A stretch of 64,000 nucleotides of DNA from NCBI GenBank assembly GCA_963691705.1, contig OY829537.1, forward strand, positions 78,761,352 to 78,825,351, in the 5' to 3' direction. Numbering within the stretch: position 1 is the stretch's first letter; each line of letters opens with the position of its first letter. This DNA comes from Viola odorata (Eukaryota; Streptophyta; Magnoliopsida; Malpighiales; Violaceae). The position numbers and the translations under genes were made by a program. Shown here piece after piece: positions 32,475 through 44,328 of this stretch. The notes beneath the pieces are model-generated. The model saw only the letters and a program-made list of their open reading frames with translations. It was not told where the DNA came from and did no database searches.

Positions 32475-33344
32475 TGCTAGCAGAGACGGAGCTTGTAGTG
32501 GACTGGTGGGACCGCCCCCAATTTTTTTGTAAAAAAATTACGTACCATATATATATATAGTGTACTGTGTATATACACATTCGCCAATTTTTTTCCCTCT
32601 TACTATGAGTAATAGGTGTAGACAAAAGTAAGTTGTTAAGAAAAGAAAAAAAGTAATTAAAGTCAATGTAGTACTATGAGTGTAAGTTGTAGACAAAAGT
32701 AAGTTGTTAAGAAAAGAAAAAAAGTAATTAAAGTCAATGGAGTAATTAACTATATTAAATTTTTAATACTTAATTCCTTTAATAAAATTGATCTTAACTT
32801 TAACCTAAAGAAAGTGACTCTTTGTATCCCTGCTTACAAAAAAAAAGGCTCTTTTTTCATCTTTATGAACAAATACAAACAATCAATTTCTCTACCACTC
32901 TTTTGTTATTGCTCTCAGAAATTGCAATTCTGATCAGTAATTAAAAGGTTAATAATTTTTTATTCAATGTATATAAACGTAAAGGATAGAACTATGTTAT
33001 TGAAACTTGGAAACTTTATAATTATAAGTTGAAACTTGCAGTACTAATTAGTCTAATTTGACATTTTATTCATAAACCATGATTTGAATTTTGGACTAGC
33101 CCTAGCTTTATTAGAATGGAGATTGGATTTGAGTGCGGCTGTGTTAATTAATTTTATCACAACTTTAGAATTTTATTTATGTTTTTTTGAATATTCCTAA
33201 AGTTCGTACGAATTAGGTTATAATCATTACAGTGCAACATTTTCAGTTTTAATTCATTATTTGAATTTTTCTTTTTACATATATAAATATATATATTTCG
33301 CCCCCAAAAGAATTGTTCCAAGCTCCGTCACTAATGGCTCCGCT
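32475..33344. mobile_element. non-autonomous inverted-repeat element (GACGGAGCTTG ends)
   Basis: The left end AGACGGAGCTTG (about 32484) matches the reverse complement of the right end CCAAGCTCCGTCACT (33318-33332). The interior is AT-rich and non-coding. CGCCCCCAA occurs near both ends but in direct orientation, so the TIR is short. Superfamily and TSD are not resolved. Confidence 0.4.
32601..32742 (+). repeat. 71-bp tandem duplication
   Basis: TACTATGAGT...GTAGACAAAAGTAAGTTGTT...GTCAATG occurs twice, with a period of 71 bp and few differences. Confidence 0.85.
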
Positions 33345-33487
33345 CTGCTGGTTGAAATCAACTTTGAGGCATCGCAACTTATCTTAAAGAAACCTTGAGC
33401 GGGAGGAATCCAAGTAACCGGAGAAGAAGTAGAAAGGTGTTGTGGGATTAAGTTCGGCGAGGCAAGATTTGGAACACAAACATCAAG
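33345..33487 (-). pseudogene. LINE RNase H-start fragment
   Basis: On the minus strand VTWIPPAQGFFKISCDAS resembles the start of a plant LINE RNase H domain (WxPPxxGxxKxNxDAS). It is cut on one side by the CACTA end and on the other by the inverted-repeat element. Confidence 0.55.
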
Positions 33488-33824
33488 CACTACAAAAAAA
33501 CTGCCCCATAATGACGGAAAATTTTCCACGGAAACAACTCCGTAGAAAATTTGACAATTTTTGACAGATTTTTCATTGGAAAATAGAAAACATTTCTTTC
33601 TACGTCAAAAGAGTTTTGCGACGAAAAAATTGTAGCTAAAGCTTTTGACGTTGAAAACTATCTTTCTTTGTGCGCGAATGTGGCGTGAAACTGTTTCGAC
33701 TAAATTTTTAGTCGAAAAAAGTGTGTGGAGCATTTGCTACGGAAATTCCGTCACAAAAGTTTTTGGCAGATACTTCGCGGAAATATTTGCTCATTTGCAC
33801 GAAATTTCCGTCGAAAGAGTCCCT

Positions 33825-34392
33825 TTTAGCATAGTTATCAGAACCGGACCGGACAGCGAACCGTTTTCGAAAATTTGGTGGTTCAACCGGGTTGAACCGG
33901 GTTCGACCGGATTGTAGATACTGGTTCGTCCGGAACCGTTTACACATTAAACCGGTAAATCTTAGACGATAAAACCGGATTGAACCGGCTGGTTTTTACT
34001 GTAGCATTTTATAATATATCAAAAAATATTATTAAAATTGAAAAAGTCCAAAAACGACGTCGTTTTGGGACTTTTAAAAACGGCGTCGTTTTGGTCCATA
34101 TCAAAACGGCGCCGTTTTGATTTGGCCCTGATATGGGCCTGTGGGTCTTGTCAAAACGGCGTCGTTTTGGGCCCATGGGCCTTGTCGAAACGACGCCGTT
34201 TTGACACGTCATCAAACCAGTCGGTTTGATAGAAAACCGGCTGGTTCGCCGGTTCGCTAAAAACCGGTCGGGTCGACCGGTCCGACCCGGGTCAGAGGCA
34301 GATCCGGTCCGAAAGCTGAATCGGATCGGAAAGGTAAAAATGTCCGGTTGAACCGGCCGGACCGGCCGGTCCGGTTCTGATAACTATGCTTT
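33825..34392. mobile_element. inverted-repeat element inside the CACTA, GGACCGG-rich
   Basis: The perfect 24-25 bp terminal inverted repeat is AGCATAGTTATCAGAACCGG... at the left and its complement ...CCGGTTCTGATAACTATGCT at the right. The interior has GAACCGG/CCGGTT words throughout and five near-palindromic 16-mers of the form AAAACGRCGYCGTTTT. TTTTAGC lies on both sides, but the exact TSD is ambiguous. No coding capacity. Confidence 0.7.
34051..34202. repeat. five palindromic AAAACGRCGYCGTTTT boxes
   Basis: At 34051-34066, 34077-34092, 34103-34118, 34153-34168 and 34187-34202. The first and third are perfect palindromes. Confidence 0.85.
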
Positions 34393-35625
34393 TTAGCGGC
34401 GAAAATATTTTCCGTCGCAAATATTATCAGATAAATTAATACCTAAAATAAATAATTAATTATAATAAAATGTTAATACATTTATTCAATTTATGTATTA
34501 ACAATTTAAATTATTTAATATATAAATTAATATGTTAATATTACTTAATTAATAATATTCATACCCCAAAAATAATTATAAAATATATGCGTAGTATAAT
34601 ATTTTGTTAGGTAATATGTTAAATTAAATTAACTAGTTTGATTTATTATACTAAAATTTAATGTATTAATAATTTCTAGCCAAAATTCGATTTCTTAAAC
34701 TAAAAAATAATGGATACTAATTCAATTACTTAACATACAAAATAATATTCATAAAATTGTCAATAGTGTAAATAGTTTCTTTGCAAACTTTGATCGGTCA
34801 TTACTTTGCGTTCAGAGGTTTGATTGAGGTGGATTGTTTTTCACGGATCCTATTTTTTGAGCTCTACTTTGTCCCAAATAGCCACAGGCCAACATTTTTT
34901 TCCCTAAATCTATTGTTTTCCCATCTGATTTTTAATTTGTTTATCGAATGTCACGTTTTTTTTTAATGTATTTGCTACTATTTTTTGTGGATTTCTTATT
35001 TTTGGTGTTACGAATGTTATTCATATGTAATTTTAGCTTGGATATGAGATTTTGGGGTTTTGAGTTTGGGTCGGGATTTGAGGTCTAGGTTATGGAGTAT
35101 TGAGGGCGTAGTGTATGAAGTTTGAGATTTAGAAGTAATTATAATTAGTGGGTTATTTTGTAATTATAATTAGATTTAATAACTATCCATGTTATCAATA
35201 TATAATTTGAGTTCCAAGAATGGGGGTGTGGCTTCGGGTTAGAGTTTGGGGCTTAAAGTATAGAGTAAATATATAAAGTATGTGGTATGAAGCTTGAGAT
35301 CTGATGATAAAATATAATTTTATTTATATTTTGAAAAAAATGCTTAGTCATATTAATTAGAGTTTTAATTTTAAAATATATATATATTTTTTAGATAAGT
35401 GTCATAATAAAATATTTTGCTTACTATTTTTACAAATATAATTATCTAAAAAATTTATAGTGAAATAATTAAAATTAATTAATTTTTGTTAAGTTATATT
35501 TAATTATTTATATGAACATATGAAAAGTGTAATTTTAATTGTTTAACTATAAATTTTTTAGATAATTATATCTGTAATTAATAATAAATTTAAATGATAG
35601 AGTTCTAAAAGTATAATAAATAAAA

Positions 35626-38600
35626 GGGAAAAAGACATATTGGCACCCAGTTTTCAATCAGTTGACCAATTTAGCCACCAACTTATTTTATTAACCAAAT
35701 TGGCATCCAACAAATATTCCGTTAGACAAATAGGCACCTGACATTCATTCCGTTAGACACTTTAAACCCTAGGCCACCCACTTTTCAACTAACCTCACCT
35801 AACGTCATTAACCATTACCCATTCCCGTCCTAAAATTCCCGTTACACCCAACCCCCACCCTAAATCCCTAATTTCCCAAATCCATTACCCATTGCAGCAA
35901 CCAAAATCCCTAAATCCCTAATTCCCAAATCCAAAATTAGGGAGATTGTCGGCGTAATCGCGTCACCAACGGCGCCGATATTTAATTTCCAACTCGGAGC
36001 AGTCTCAGATTTCATTCCTACCAACGACGAACGTCGCTTGTCGCTCGACCAGTCAGGCGTCACCCGCGATCGTCGTTCGGCCAGTCAGGCGTCACCGACC
36101 CTCGACTCTGATCTTCCACTTGTCTCCGGTCCTATTGCTCCGGTGATTTTCTCAACCGAAACCTGAGCCAAATTCCTCTGATTTTCTTGTAAAGTTTCCT
36201 CTATTTTTCTTGTAAAATGTCCTCTATTTTTGTTGTAAAATTTCCTATTTTTGTTGTAATATTTATTAAGTAGTGAAGCAAGACTATTTAAGGGTGTTGT
36301 TTTTCTTGTAACTATGCATTAATATGGTAGACTGTACCCGATGCAACTGTTTTGCTAAAGGGTGTTGTTTGGTTGCTTTGGCTAGAGATGGTCGTGTGCT
36401 TATGAAATAGCCAAATATGCATTAAAATCTCTATTTGGAAATGGGTTGTAAGAAACTTTTTATGGGTGATGGTGATGTGTTTATGAACAGTTGTAGGACC
36501 TATTTATAACTGCACTTTACTAGCTAGATAGTTGTTGTACAAGCATGGAATAAATAGGAAAATAGGCAGTTTATGATTTATGATTTATAATGCACTGCTT
36601 TATTTTGAATAGTGGTTGCGTTGTTGCTTGGATTATTTAGCTTTTCTTTTTCTGTGTTTTTTCTCAATTATAGGTGTAATGAATGGTAATTGGAAATTTT
36701 ATATCACCTTATACCATGGTGGAAAGATTGACCCATGAACCTCCACCTACTAAGTACGATGGTGGAGATGTGGTGATCATTGGTGATTGTGATCCAAGAA
36801 CATGGGGTTTAGGGTACTTGGAGTCTAGAGCACATGAGGTAGGAATAAAAAATATACGCAATTTTATTTGGAATGCATCGGGTAGTGATTTAGCAACAGG
36901 TTGTAAGTTGTTATCCTCTACTGCAGATTTCAATGAATTAATTAATTGCATTGGCAATAAGGCTTTTGTTGATGTTTATGTTGAACATACATGTTTACCT
37001 GTTTTGGAGGAAGAAGTTATTAATGTTCAGGAGGAGGTAGAAGAGGAGGAGGTGTATGGAAGAGATTATGATGATGTTGAATTTGAAGCTGGGTATGCAA
37101 GGTTGCTAGGGTATGAAAACAGTAGAGGACCTGGGGATTCAGATGAGGATTATGCTAGCCCACAAGACTCAGACAATGAAGTTGCACCAGTTTTAATATC
37201 CTTCAAGGAGAACTCGGGTTTAGATGATCCATTTACTAAGAATATGGTCTTCATAGATACTAACCAACTTCGCAATGCCATTAAGGACTATGGTATAAAG
37301 TTCGGTTATCCAATCAAGATTCAAAAAAGTGACACATGTAGAGTAATTGTTGTCTGCTCTAAGGGGAACTGTCCATGGAGGTTGTATGGTTCTAAGAAGA
37401 ATTTCGAAAAGATTCTGAAATTAGTTTCTTATGAGCCTACACACACTTGTAATAGTGTCATTAACAGTTCACTTTCAACACAAGATTGGATTACGAGAAA
37501 GTACTTGAACAGATTGAGGAACCAACCCAATTTGACACCAAGGGCATTGAAAGAAGAAATTTTTACGGATCACAATGTTAATGTGAGTTTAAAGAAGTGT
37601 TATAGAGCAAAGCTAAAGGCTCTTGAGATTATAAATGGAAATCATGAGGCTCAATATGGTAAAATTTGGGAGTATCTTGCTGAGCTTGCCTTGAAATATC
37701 CAGGTTCTTTCTTAAAAGCTCATTGCCTGCCTGATGCTGACAACATGCAACCAAGATTCCAAAGAGTGTTTATGTGCCTAGGACCTCTTAATAAAGCTTT
37801 CAAGTTATACTGCAGGCCAATTATACATATGGATGCTTGCCATCTCAAAGGTAAATATCCTAGTCAAGTGGTTGCAGCAATGGGTCTGGATGGGAACAAT
37901 GGTATGTTCCCACTCGCGTTTGGTGTGGTAGAGATTGAATCAAGAGAAACATGGAATTGGTTCCTTGATCAATTGGAAGGTTGCAATTGGGAGCATTGAG
38001 GACAATAACTGGGCTTTTATGTCTGACCAGCAAAAGGTAAATCATACTTTATACCAATTAACATATTAAACTCATTGTTGTCTATATTCTTTATATTGCA
38101 ACCTTTTAACTTTTTTCTTCTTCTAAGTAAGCAGGGACTGATACCCGCTTTAAAGGAAAGAAATGCAGAACATAGGTTTTGCTTGAGACGTGTATAGCAA
38201 CTTCAAACTTAAGCGAGAATGGCACAACAAGGAGTTGAAGGATATATTAGATGCAGCAGCTCTCTCCATGACAGAGAAGGAATTCAATATGCATATGGAC
38301 AAGTTTGATGCCAAGAATGCCACTGCAGCTAAGAACTACCTCATGAAGCTAGGTCCACAACATTGATCAAGGCATCTATGGGGGACTAGAGCAAAATCAG
38401 GTATGATCTTAAACAATCCAAGCGAGTGTTTTAATGCTTACATTATGGGTGAAAGAGACAAGCCTATAATTACAATGTTGGAGGGTATTAGGAAGAGGTG
38501 CATTAGATTAGTAAGGGACAGGTACAACAATTTGGCTGAATATAAAGATCCTATATGTCCACAAGCACAAATTAAGCTAGAGGTCAATATGAGACATGCT

Positions 38601-39506
38601 CGGTTTTGGAAAGCTACTGATTGTGGTGATAATAAGTTTGAGATTGCAAAAGATAGGGTGCAATTTGCAGTCGATTTGAGTAGAATGTCATGTGCATGCT
38701 ATGAGTGGGATTTAACTGGAGTACCTTGTGAGCATGTTGTCAGAGCTATTTTTGCAATTGATGGTACTCCAGAGGAGTATGTCTCACCATATATGCATAT
38801 GATAAGCTATAAGGGTTTGTGGAGTGTGAAGTTGGAACCTATGAATGGAGAAAATTTATGGCCTACTTCACAAATCAGCCCCCTACCACCACACTTTAGA
38901 AGACAACCAGGTAGGCCTAAAAGGGTCAAAATCAGGGACAAGGATGAAGCTTTGAACCCCTACAGACCTAAAAAGAGGAAGATCACAATAGTCTGCAGTA
39001 AGTGTAAGGAACCTCATCATAACTCAAGGACTTGCAAAGGGGAAGTAAGGAACCAAAAAAAAAACAACACACACGAGTACTACATGGGTTTTAGTGTTCC
39101 TCTATTGCCTACATCTACGGTATGTGACATATTATGAAATTGATGTTCAATTTTTTTCTAATAGTCTAACATACACTTTGTTTATCTATGAGTTTATTAA
39201 TGTTCATTTGCTTTCTAACAGTCTAACATACTTACTGACAACTCATTGCAAACGGCGATCGTTGAGCCTAACCCAAGAAATTATGATGCAACTGTTGATG
39301 TCTTAACACAGGTATGATATGATTATATTATATGTTACAGTTCATTGTATTATAATTTATAAAGTTGCATTATTTGATATTATTCATTGATCAATGTAGG
39401 AATCTATCAATCAAGTTTCCGTCTCTAGGCGCAAGCAAGTTCGCAAGCCACCTCTACCTAAAGTCCCGGTAAAAAAAAAGAAGAGCAATGATGGGAAGAA
39501 CTAGTG
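35626..39506 (+). mobile_element. Mutator-like element (MULE), 3' end lost to E2
   Basis: The left end GGGAAAAAGACATATTGGCA resembles a MULE TIR. About 1 kb of leader follows, then an intron-containing transposase gene. Directly after the transposase stop (39504) an E2-type LTR begins (39507), so no right TIR is seen. Confidence 0.75.
36683..39504 (+). pseudogene. MuDR-type transposase, 4 exons, frameshifted
   Basis: Exons are about 36683-38036, 38134-39119, 39222-39311 and 39400-39504, all with GT/AG borders. The N-terminal half has acidic tracts and a MuDR DNA-binding region (MVFIDTNQLRNAIKDYGIKFGYPI, CPWRLYGSKK). The MULE catalytic domain follows (IIHMDACHLKGKY, AFGVVEIESRETWNWFLDQL), then a SWIM zinc finger (CACYEWDLTGVPCEH) and a zinc knuckle (CSKCKEPHHNSRTC). 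A one-base insertion near 37981, a frameshift near 38195 and a TGA at 38364 break it. The enzyme family cuts and pastes Mutator elements by a DDE mechanism. The 3' part is duplicated at 55515-56652. Confidence 0.9.
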
Positions 39507-39957
39507 TGATAACAATAGGTGAGATTGTACCCGGGGTAGGAAGGATCCTAGAGATCTTCTCCTCTGAGGGGGTGGTCCTCGCTGCTGGTACACCTGCAAG
39601 GCGCCGGAGGGGGTCCCCGGCGCAGGTACTCCGACGATCAAGTCAGTATAAGTAGGAGATCGTATGGTAAAGTAGAAGTATGAGGGAGAGAGTAGTGAGA
39701 GAGCGTAGAGAGAGAGAGTCTCTAGTGAGAGAGAGTCCCCCGTGAGAGAGAGTCCCCCCCCCTTTCTACCTAGGGGGGGTATTTATAGGAGTTTTGGTAG
39801 AGAGCACTATCTTGGGATGTTGACATGTATGGCCTACCGGGTGTGGGAATAAGCGCCATATCGTACTGGATGCCCCCCCCCTCCCCGCTGACGTCGACCA
39901 CCCCCGGTAGCAGGACTAGCAGGAGGCCAAGCGGGCCCTACAGTGGCTGAAGATGAG
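39507..39957 (-). repeat. E2-type LTR fragment
   Basis: Starts TGATAACAATAGGTGAGATT and matches the LTR at 56655 up to about 39836 (GGCCTACCG). It then continues with about 120 bp absent from the 56655 copy, and is cut where E3 LTR sequence begins. Minus-strand TATA (CTATAAATA) near 39780; purine-rich GAGAGA tracts 39680-39760. Confidence 0.85.
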
Positions 39958-40565
39958 GGTACCGGTGCGTAGAGAAAAATATGACGGGTTTAACCGTCTA
40001 CAACGAAGGACGAGAATTTCTCGTTTAACGTGTTTATTTTCGCGTTCAAAAACGTGAAACGTTTGAACGGAAAAATAATAACGTTACACCGAAAATTACA
40101 CGAATCGCCGTAGACCGTTGCGACCAGAAAAAAATCTAGCAACTAGTTGATGGAAAATATTTTAAAGTCAAGCTATTGTCCGAGCGGACTTACTCGGGTC
40201 CAATAAAAGCTCGAATAAAAGTAATAATAAAATAATAAAAAATACTAAAAAATGCGCTAAAATATAAAAAATCCTAAAATTCATGTGATGACCTAAAACG
40301 AAGAAACAATTAGCAACTGACTGCCGGATAGTTAAAAACGTTATTTTTAAGGCCAAAAATATTAATGATAATAATAATGAAAATACACGCCGAAAAAAAT
40401 AAAAATGCGATTTCGAAAGCTGACGATGCTAACGATGATGCTAAAATGCAACGAAACACCTAAGAATGCTAGCAACATTAAATCAACTGAAAATGACTGT
40501 AAATTAACTAAATAACAGAAATGCTAAAATTAAATAAAAATGGCGTAAAAATTCGGGTATCAGCA
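39958..40565 (-). repeat. E3 LTR remnant, left
   Basis: Homologous to 61059-61613 of the LTR copy at 58222, plus the 54 terminal bp missing there. The terminus (sense TGCTGATACC) is at 40565, next to the PPT. The outer part of about 2.8 kb is missing. Confidence 0.85.
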
Positions 40566-40580
40566 GTTGCCCCCTCTTTA
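40566..40580 (-). other. E3 polypurine tract
   Basis: Minus-strand TAAAGAGGGGGCAAC directly before the LTR start TGCTGATACC, where plus-strand DNA synthesis would begin. Confidence 0.8.
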
Positions 40581-40679
40581 CTGTCTTATCGAAGTATTTG
40601 ATAAGCAGTAAAGACAGTTGCCCCTAGATATCCGAATTTTAGCGACACAGCAGGTCTTACCTCAAGCTTACAGTGATGA

Positions 40680-41790
40680 TGTCGCTTTGGGAGGGGGTAG
40701 TTGATTGATGTCTCTCTGGGAGGAGGAGATTGATTGATGCTGTCACTGGGGATACCAGGTGCTTGCTTGATGTCACTCTGGGAGGAGGAAAGTGATGCTG
40801 CCACTCTGGGAGGAGGTAATCCGCTGACGTCACTCTGGGAGGAGATAGGTTGTTGATCCTGCAAAGACGTAAACTTAGATCTGCTCAGGTATTGAGAGGC
40901 ACATAAGTTGCAGGAAATGTAAATGACAACTACTCTACCGGGGACGGAAAGTAATTTTACAAAAATGTAAATGACAGCTCCACTAGGGGGGGGGATGATC
41001 GCTTGACATGTGACTGATGTTGCTTCGGAAGATAATGCTCGATTCGCAGAAGTATGAATGATTTGTCCTAATGATGTCACTCTAGGAGGAGGAAAATAAT
41101 TATGCAGAAATGTAGAATTGTGTGAAGGATGTCACTCTGGGAGGGGAAGAAATGCTAAAGCTAAAAAAGGTAAAACTACGCTATGCTATCATTCTGGAAA
41201 GAGAAGAATGCTAATGCTGAAAACTAAACTATGATGTCACTCTGGGAGGAGGGGAAGTGCTACGCTGGAAACTAAATGCTGTCACTCTGGGAGGAGAAGA
41301 AATGCTACGCTGGAAATTAAATGCTGTCACTCTGGGAGGAGAAAAATGGTAATGCTGAAAACTAAATGCTGTCACTCTGGGAGGAGAAGAATGCTAATGC
41401 TGAAAACTTAAACAACGTCGATTCCCATAGGGAAAGGCGCGAGATGCGGAAATTAAACTAAGATCACTCTGGGAGGAGAAGAAATGCTACGCTGGAATGC
41501 AAATAACGTCAATTCCCGTAGGAGAAGACGCGAAACGCGGAAACTAAACTAAGGTCACTCTGGGAGGAGAAGATGCTATGCTGTCACTCTGGGAGGAGGA
41601 GATGTTAATGCTGAAAAGTAAGACAACGTCAATTCCCGTAGGAGAAGACGTGTCATGAGGAAGCTAAACTAAGGTCACTCTGGGAGGAGGAGATGCTAAT
41701 GCTGTCACTCTGGGAGGAGGAGATGCTAATGCTGAAGACTAAACTATGATGTCACTCTGGGAGGAGAAGAAAGCTATCGCCAGTGGCCTT
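40680..41790. repeat. GTCACTCTGGGAGGAG minisatellite
   Basis: About twenty copies of GTCACTCTGGGAGGAG over 1.1 kb, in a composite unit of about 40-50 bp with ATGCTAATGCTGAAAACTAA. A second composite, AACGTCAATTCCCGTAGGAG, is interspersed three or four times (41413-41660). Lies in the variable 3' region of E3. Confidence 0.85.
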
Positions 41791-42149
41791 GGTACGAACC
41801 TAGAATGCGTCTGCGTCCTGCTCAGGAGGTAACGACCCCAAGGACAAGACTTTCCCACGATTTGCAGCCGTAAGCAGTCCTCATCTGATATTAGTGTTTG
41901 CACTCACGCTCTGAAACAAGGCTAAGTGTTTTACACTCATAAAGATGCAACTAACATGATACATAATTTACAGTTCGCAATGTCAATCCGAGTGAATAGA
42001 CTTCGAATGAAGATGCACATGCATGGGCGTTCTAATAATCGATGGGACTTTTACGGAAAAGAATGAAAGGACGTGAAATGTCCGGAAAGAAGTTTGTTTT
42101 GGAAAAGATTGCTTTGCTGGAAGTTTTTTTTTTTTTGATGAATGATGCT

Positions 42150-42530
42150 TTGCTGATTGGCCCGGATGAGGGCGAGGTACGCGAGTTCTTTCACTTTTTG
42201 CTGGGGATGCTTGCTTGACAGAGTGCGCGAGCTCTGGGATCCTTGCTGGGGGTGCTTTTCGCTCGGCCAGGGGCCCTTTTCTCGAGTCTTCACTAGGGAG
42301 TATCGTCGCTGTTCTTTTTGTGACTCACTACTTGAGTTGGCATTGGGCCCTTTTTTTCTTCTCGGGTTCTTACTAGCGATGCTTGCTTTGAGGTTTCTTG
42401 AGTTGGCCTTGGGCCTCTTTTGCTTGACTTCCCTGGGGAAGGATGCTTTGAGATTTCTCGAGTTGGCCTTGGGCCTTTTTACTCGAGTTCACTGGGGAAA
42501 GTTTTCTTCAATATTTCTCGAATTGAGTTG
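42150..42530. repeat. degenerate 60-70-bp repeats (GAGTTGGCCTTGGGCC)
   Basis: GAGTTGGCCTTGGGCC or a close variant at about 42334, 42400 and 42460, each preceded by TTTCTYGA and followed by a T-run. The rest of 41790-44328 shows no gene apart from these repeats and the 43306-43480 array. Confidence 0.6.
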
Positions 42531-43305
42531 TCCCCGGGCTGTGATTGCTTTGGCTCTTCGATTGTTTGTATTCTTCAAAGGTCTCTGAGCATTTTCTTTC
42601 TTTTCTTTCCTTTTCCTTTTTCCCTTTTTTTTTATATATATATCCCTCCCCTTTTTGATTTGATTTGAAATGCAACAGAGCAGAGCAGAACAACCTTCAT
42701 CTTGATCTTTTCCCCTTCTTTCTTGAGGCCTCGGCCTTCGTCGTTGCTGCTTCTTCGGTGATAGTCCTTAGCGATCTCCTGGTGACCTTTTCCGTCTCCT
42801 TCGTCGTGAACTTGAACTTGGCGTGCTTTTACTTTCGGCTGGCAATTTTAGCTGAAACTGCTCTTTGGTTCCCGGGGTATAAGTGATATTGACGGTTTGG
42901 GAGGAGTGATGACATATATGGTGGAAAGAGGGAAGAAACGAAAAAAATGGAGAAAATCATAAAAGTCCCACGTCATTTTATAGCTATCCCATGTCTAATG
43001 GCGCATGTACCCTGGATATTATGCGAACTCAACTAGCATCTAGTCAGGCTCTCACACTCATGAAGAATAAGGCGCGATGGCTCAAAGATGCTTACCGGGG
43101 TTTGTTTGTGACTGCTTACGTCGGAGCAAACCGTGGATATAAGAGCAAACAGGTAATATCATGCATGGCACGTAATTTGGATAGATGCTGGAGTTAACAG
43201 AGGGATTAAATATTCCTAACCTATGCGATGCATGAAAATGCTTATGAGAGTAGTATGCTTTTGTTTGAGCCGGGCTAAAGAGGGATTTTTGATTGATTTT
43301 TGATT

Positions 43306-43480
43306 TTTGATTGACGGGTGGTTTGATTGCTAGGGGGTTTGATTGCTAGACGTTTGATTGCTGGATGTTTGATTGCTGGATGTTTGATTGCTAGACGCTT
43401 TGATTGCTAGATGTTTGATTGCGAGACATTTGATTGCTAGACGCTTTGATTGCTAGATGTTTTGATTACTAGATGGTTTG
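43306..43480. repeat. 16-17-bp tandem repeat (TTTGATTGCTAGATG)
   Basis: About ten units of TTTGATTGCTAGAYG or TGGATG variants in E3's 3' region. Confidence 0.85.
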
Positions 43481-44328
43481 AGACAACTTACTTACAAGGT
43501 TCTACCGAGAACCTAAGGTTCCCCCCCCAGTGGGCCAGACGACCGTACCCGACTTAAAGCTAATAAAGCGAGCAGGAATAAAAACAAATTTAAATAAAGG
43601 GGAAAGAAAGAGGGACTCCCCTGAACTGCGCAGCGGGGCTGCAAAGGCGTCTTCTACAAGCTCCACGCGGATGACAGCGAGATGCTTCCAGTCCCTGAAA
43701 AAGACATGGCGAGAACCAATGAGGAGTAAATGCAAGACAATTTTTAGCAGAAGTAACGTGATTGGTGGGTGTTAAGCTCTCCCTTTTAGACGGGCTATCC
43801 GTGGGTCATTGCGGTGTGATTTGCATCGGATGGGCTTTGTGACTTGGGTCCAACGTTTAGTCCTTTGAGACCGGTTGTTTGCGATGCCGGTTGTGCTGGT
43901 AGCACTGCGAGGAAAAGACATTTCACTTTAGATGGTGATGGTTTGTCTTAAAATCTTTCCTGATTCGCTCTTGAAGGTGGCCTGCTACGGCAATTCAACA
44001 ACTCCTACAAGCGGAACTCTCTGGTTTTATCGTGACGACGATTTGAGGCGTGAGACCTTACGTCCCTGCAAAACTGAAGAGTGATTAGTGGCGTTAGTCT
44101 AAGTGACGCGTCTTGCGTCCCGAGCTACTCCTGGGGAGCCATCTATGCCATGCCTCCTTTTGTCATCTCACAAATTTTAAGAAAGAGAAAGGGGACAACA
44201 AATTTTTTAAAATAACGAGCATCTCCTGAAAAAAACTTGTTTTATTAATTTCAGGACAAATGTTTGTGCTAGATTGTCATGATAAAACTCTATGTCTTTG
44301 GCTGACCGGACGCTCTGTCCACGATGCT

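Larger units (their letters stand above)
33488..35625. mobile_element. CACTA (EnSpm-type) fragment
   Basis: Begins with the diagnostic CACTACAAAAAAACTGCC. The subterminal region is rich in short motifs in both orientations (TTCCGTCG, CGACGGAA-type, near 33515-33815 and 34395-34430). A second inverted-repeat element interrupts it. No right terminus (GTAGTG end) is visible, so the true right boundary is uncertain. 34440-35625 is AT-rich with no gene seen. Confidence 0.55.
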
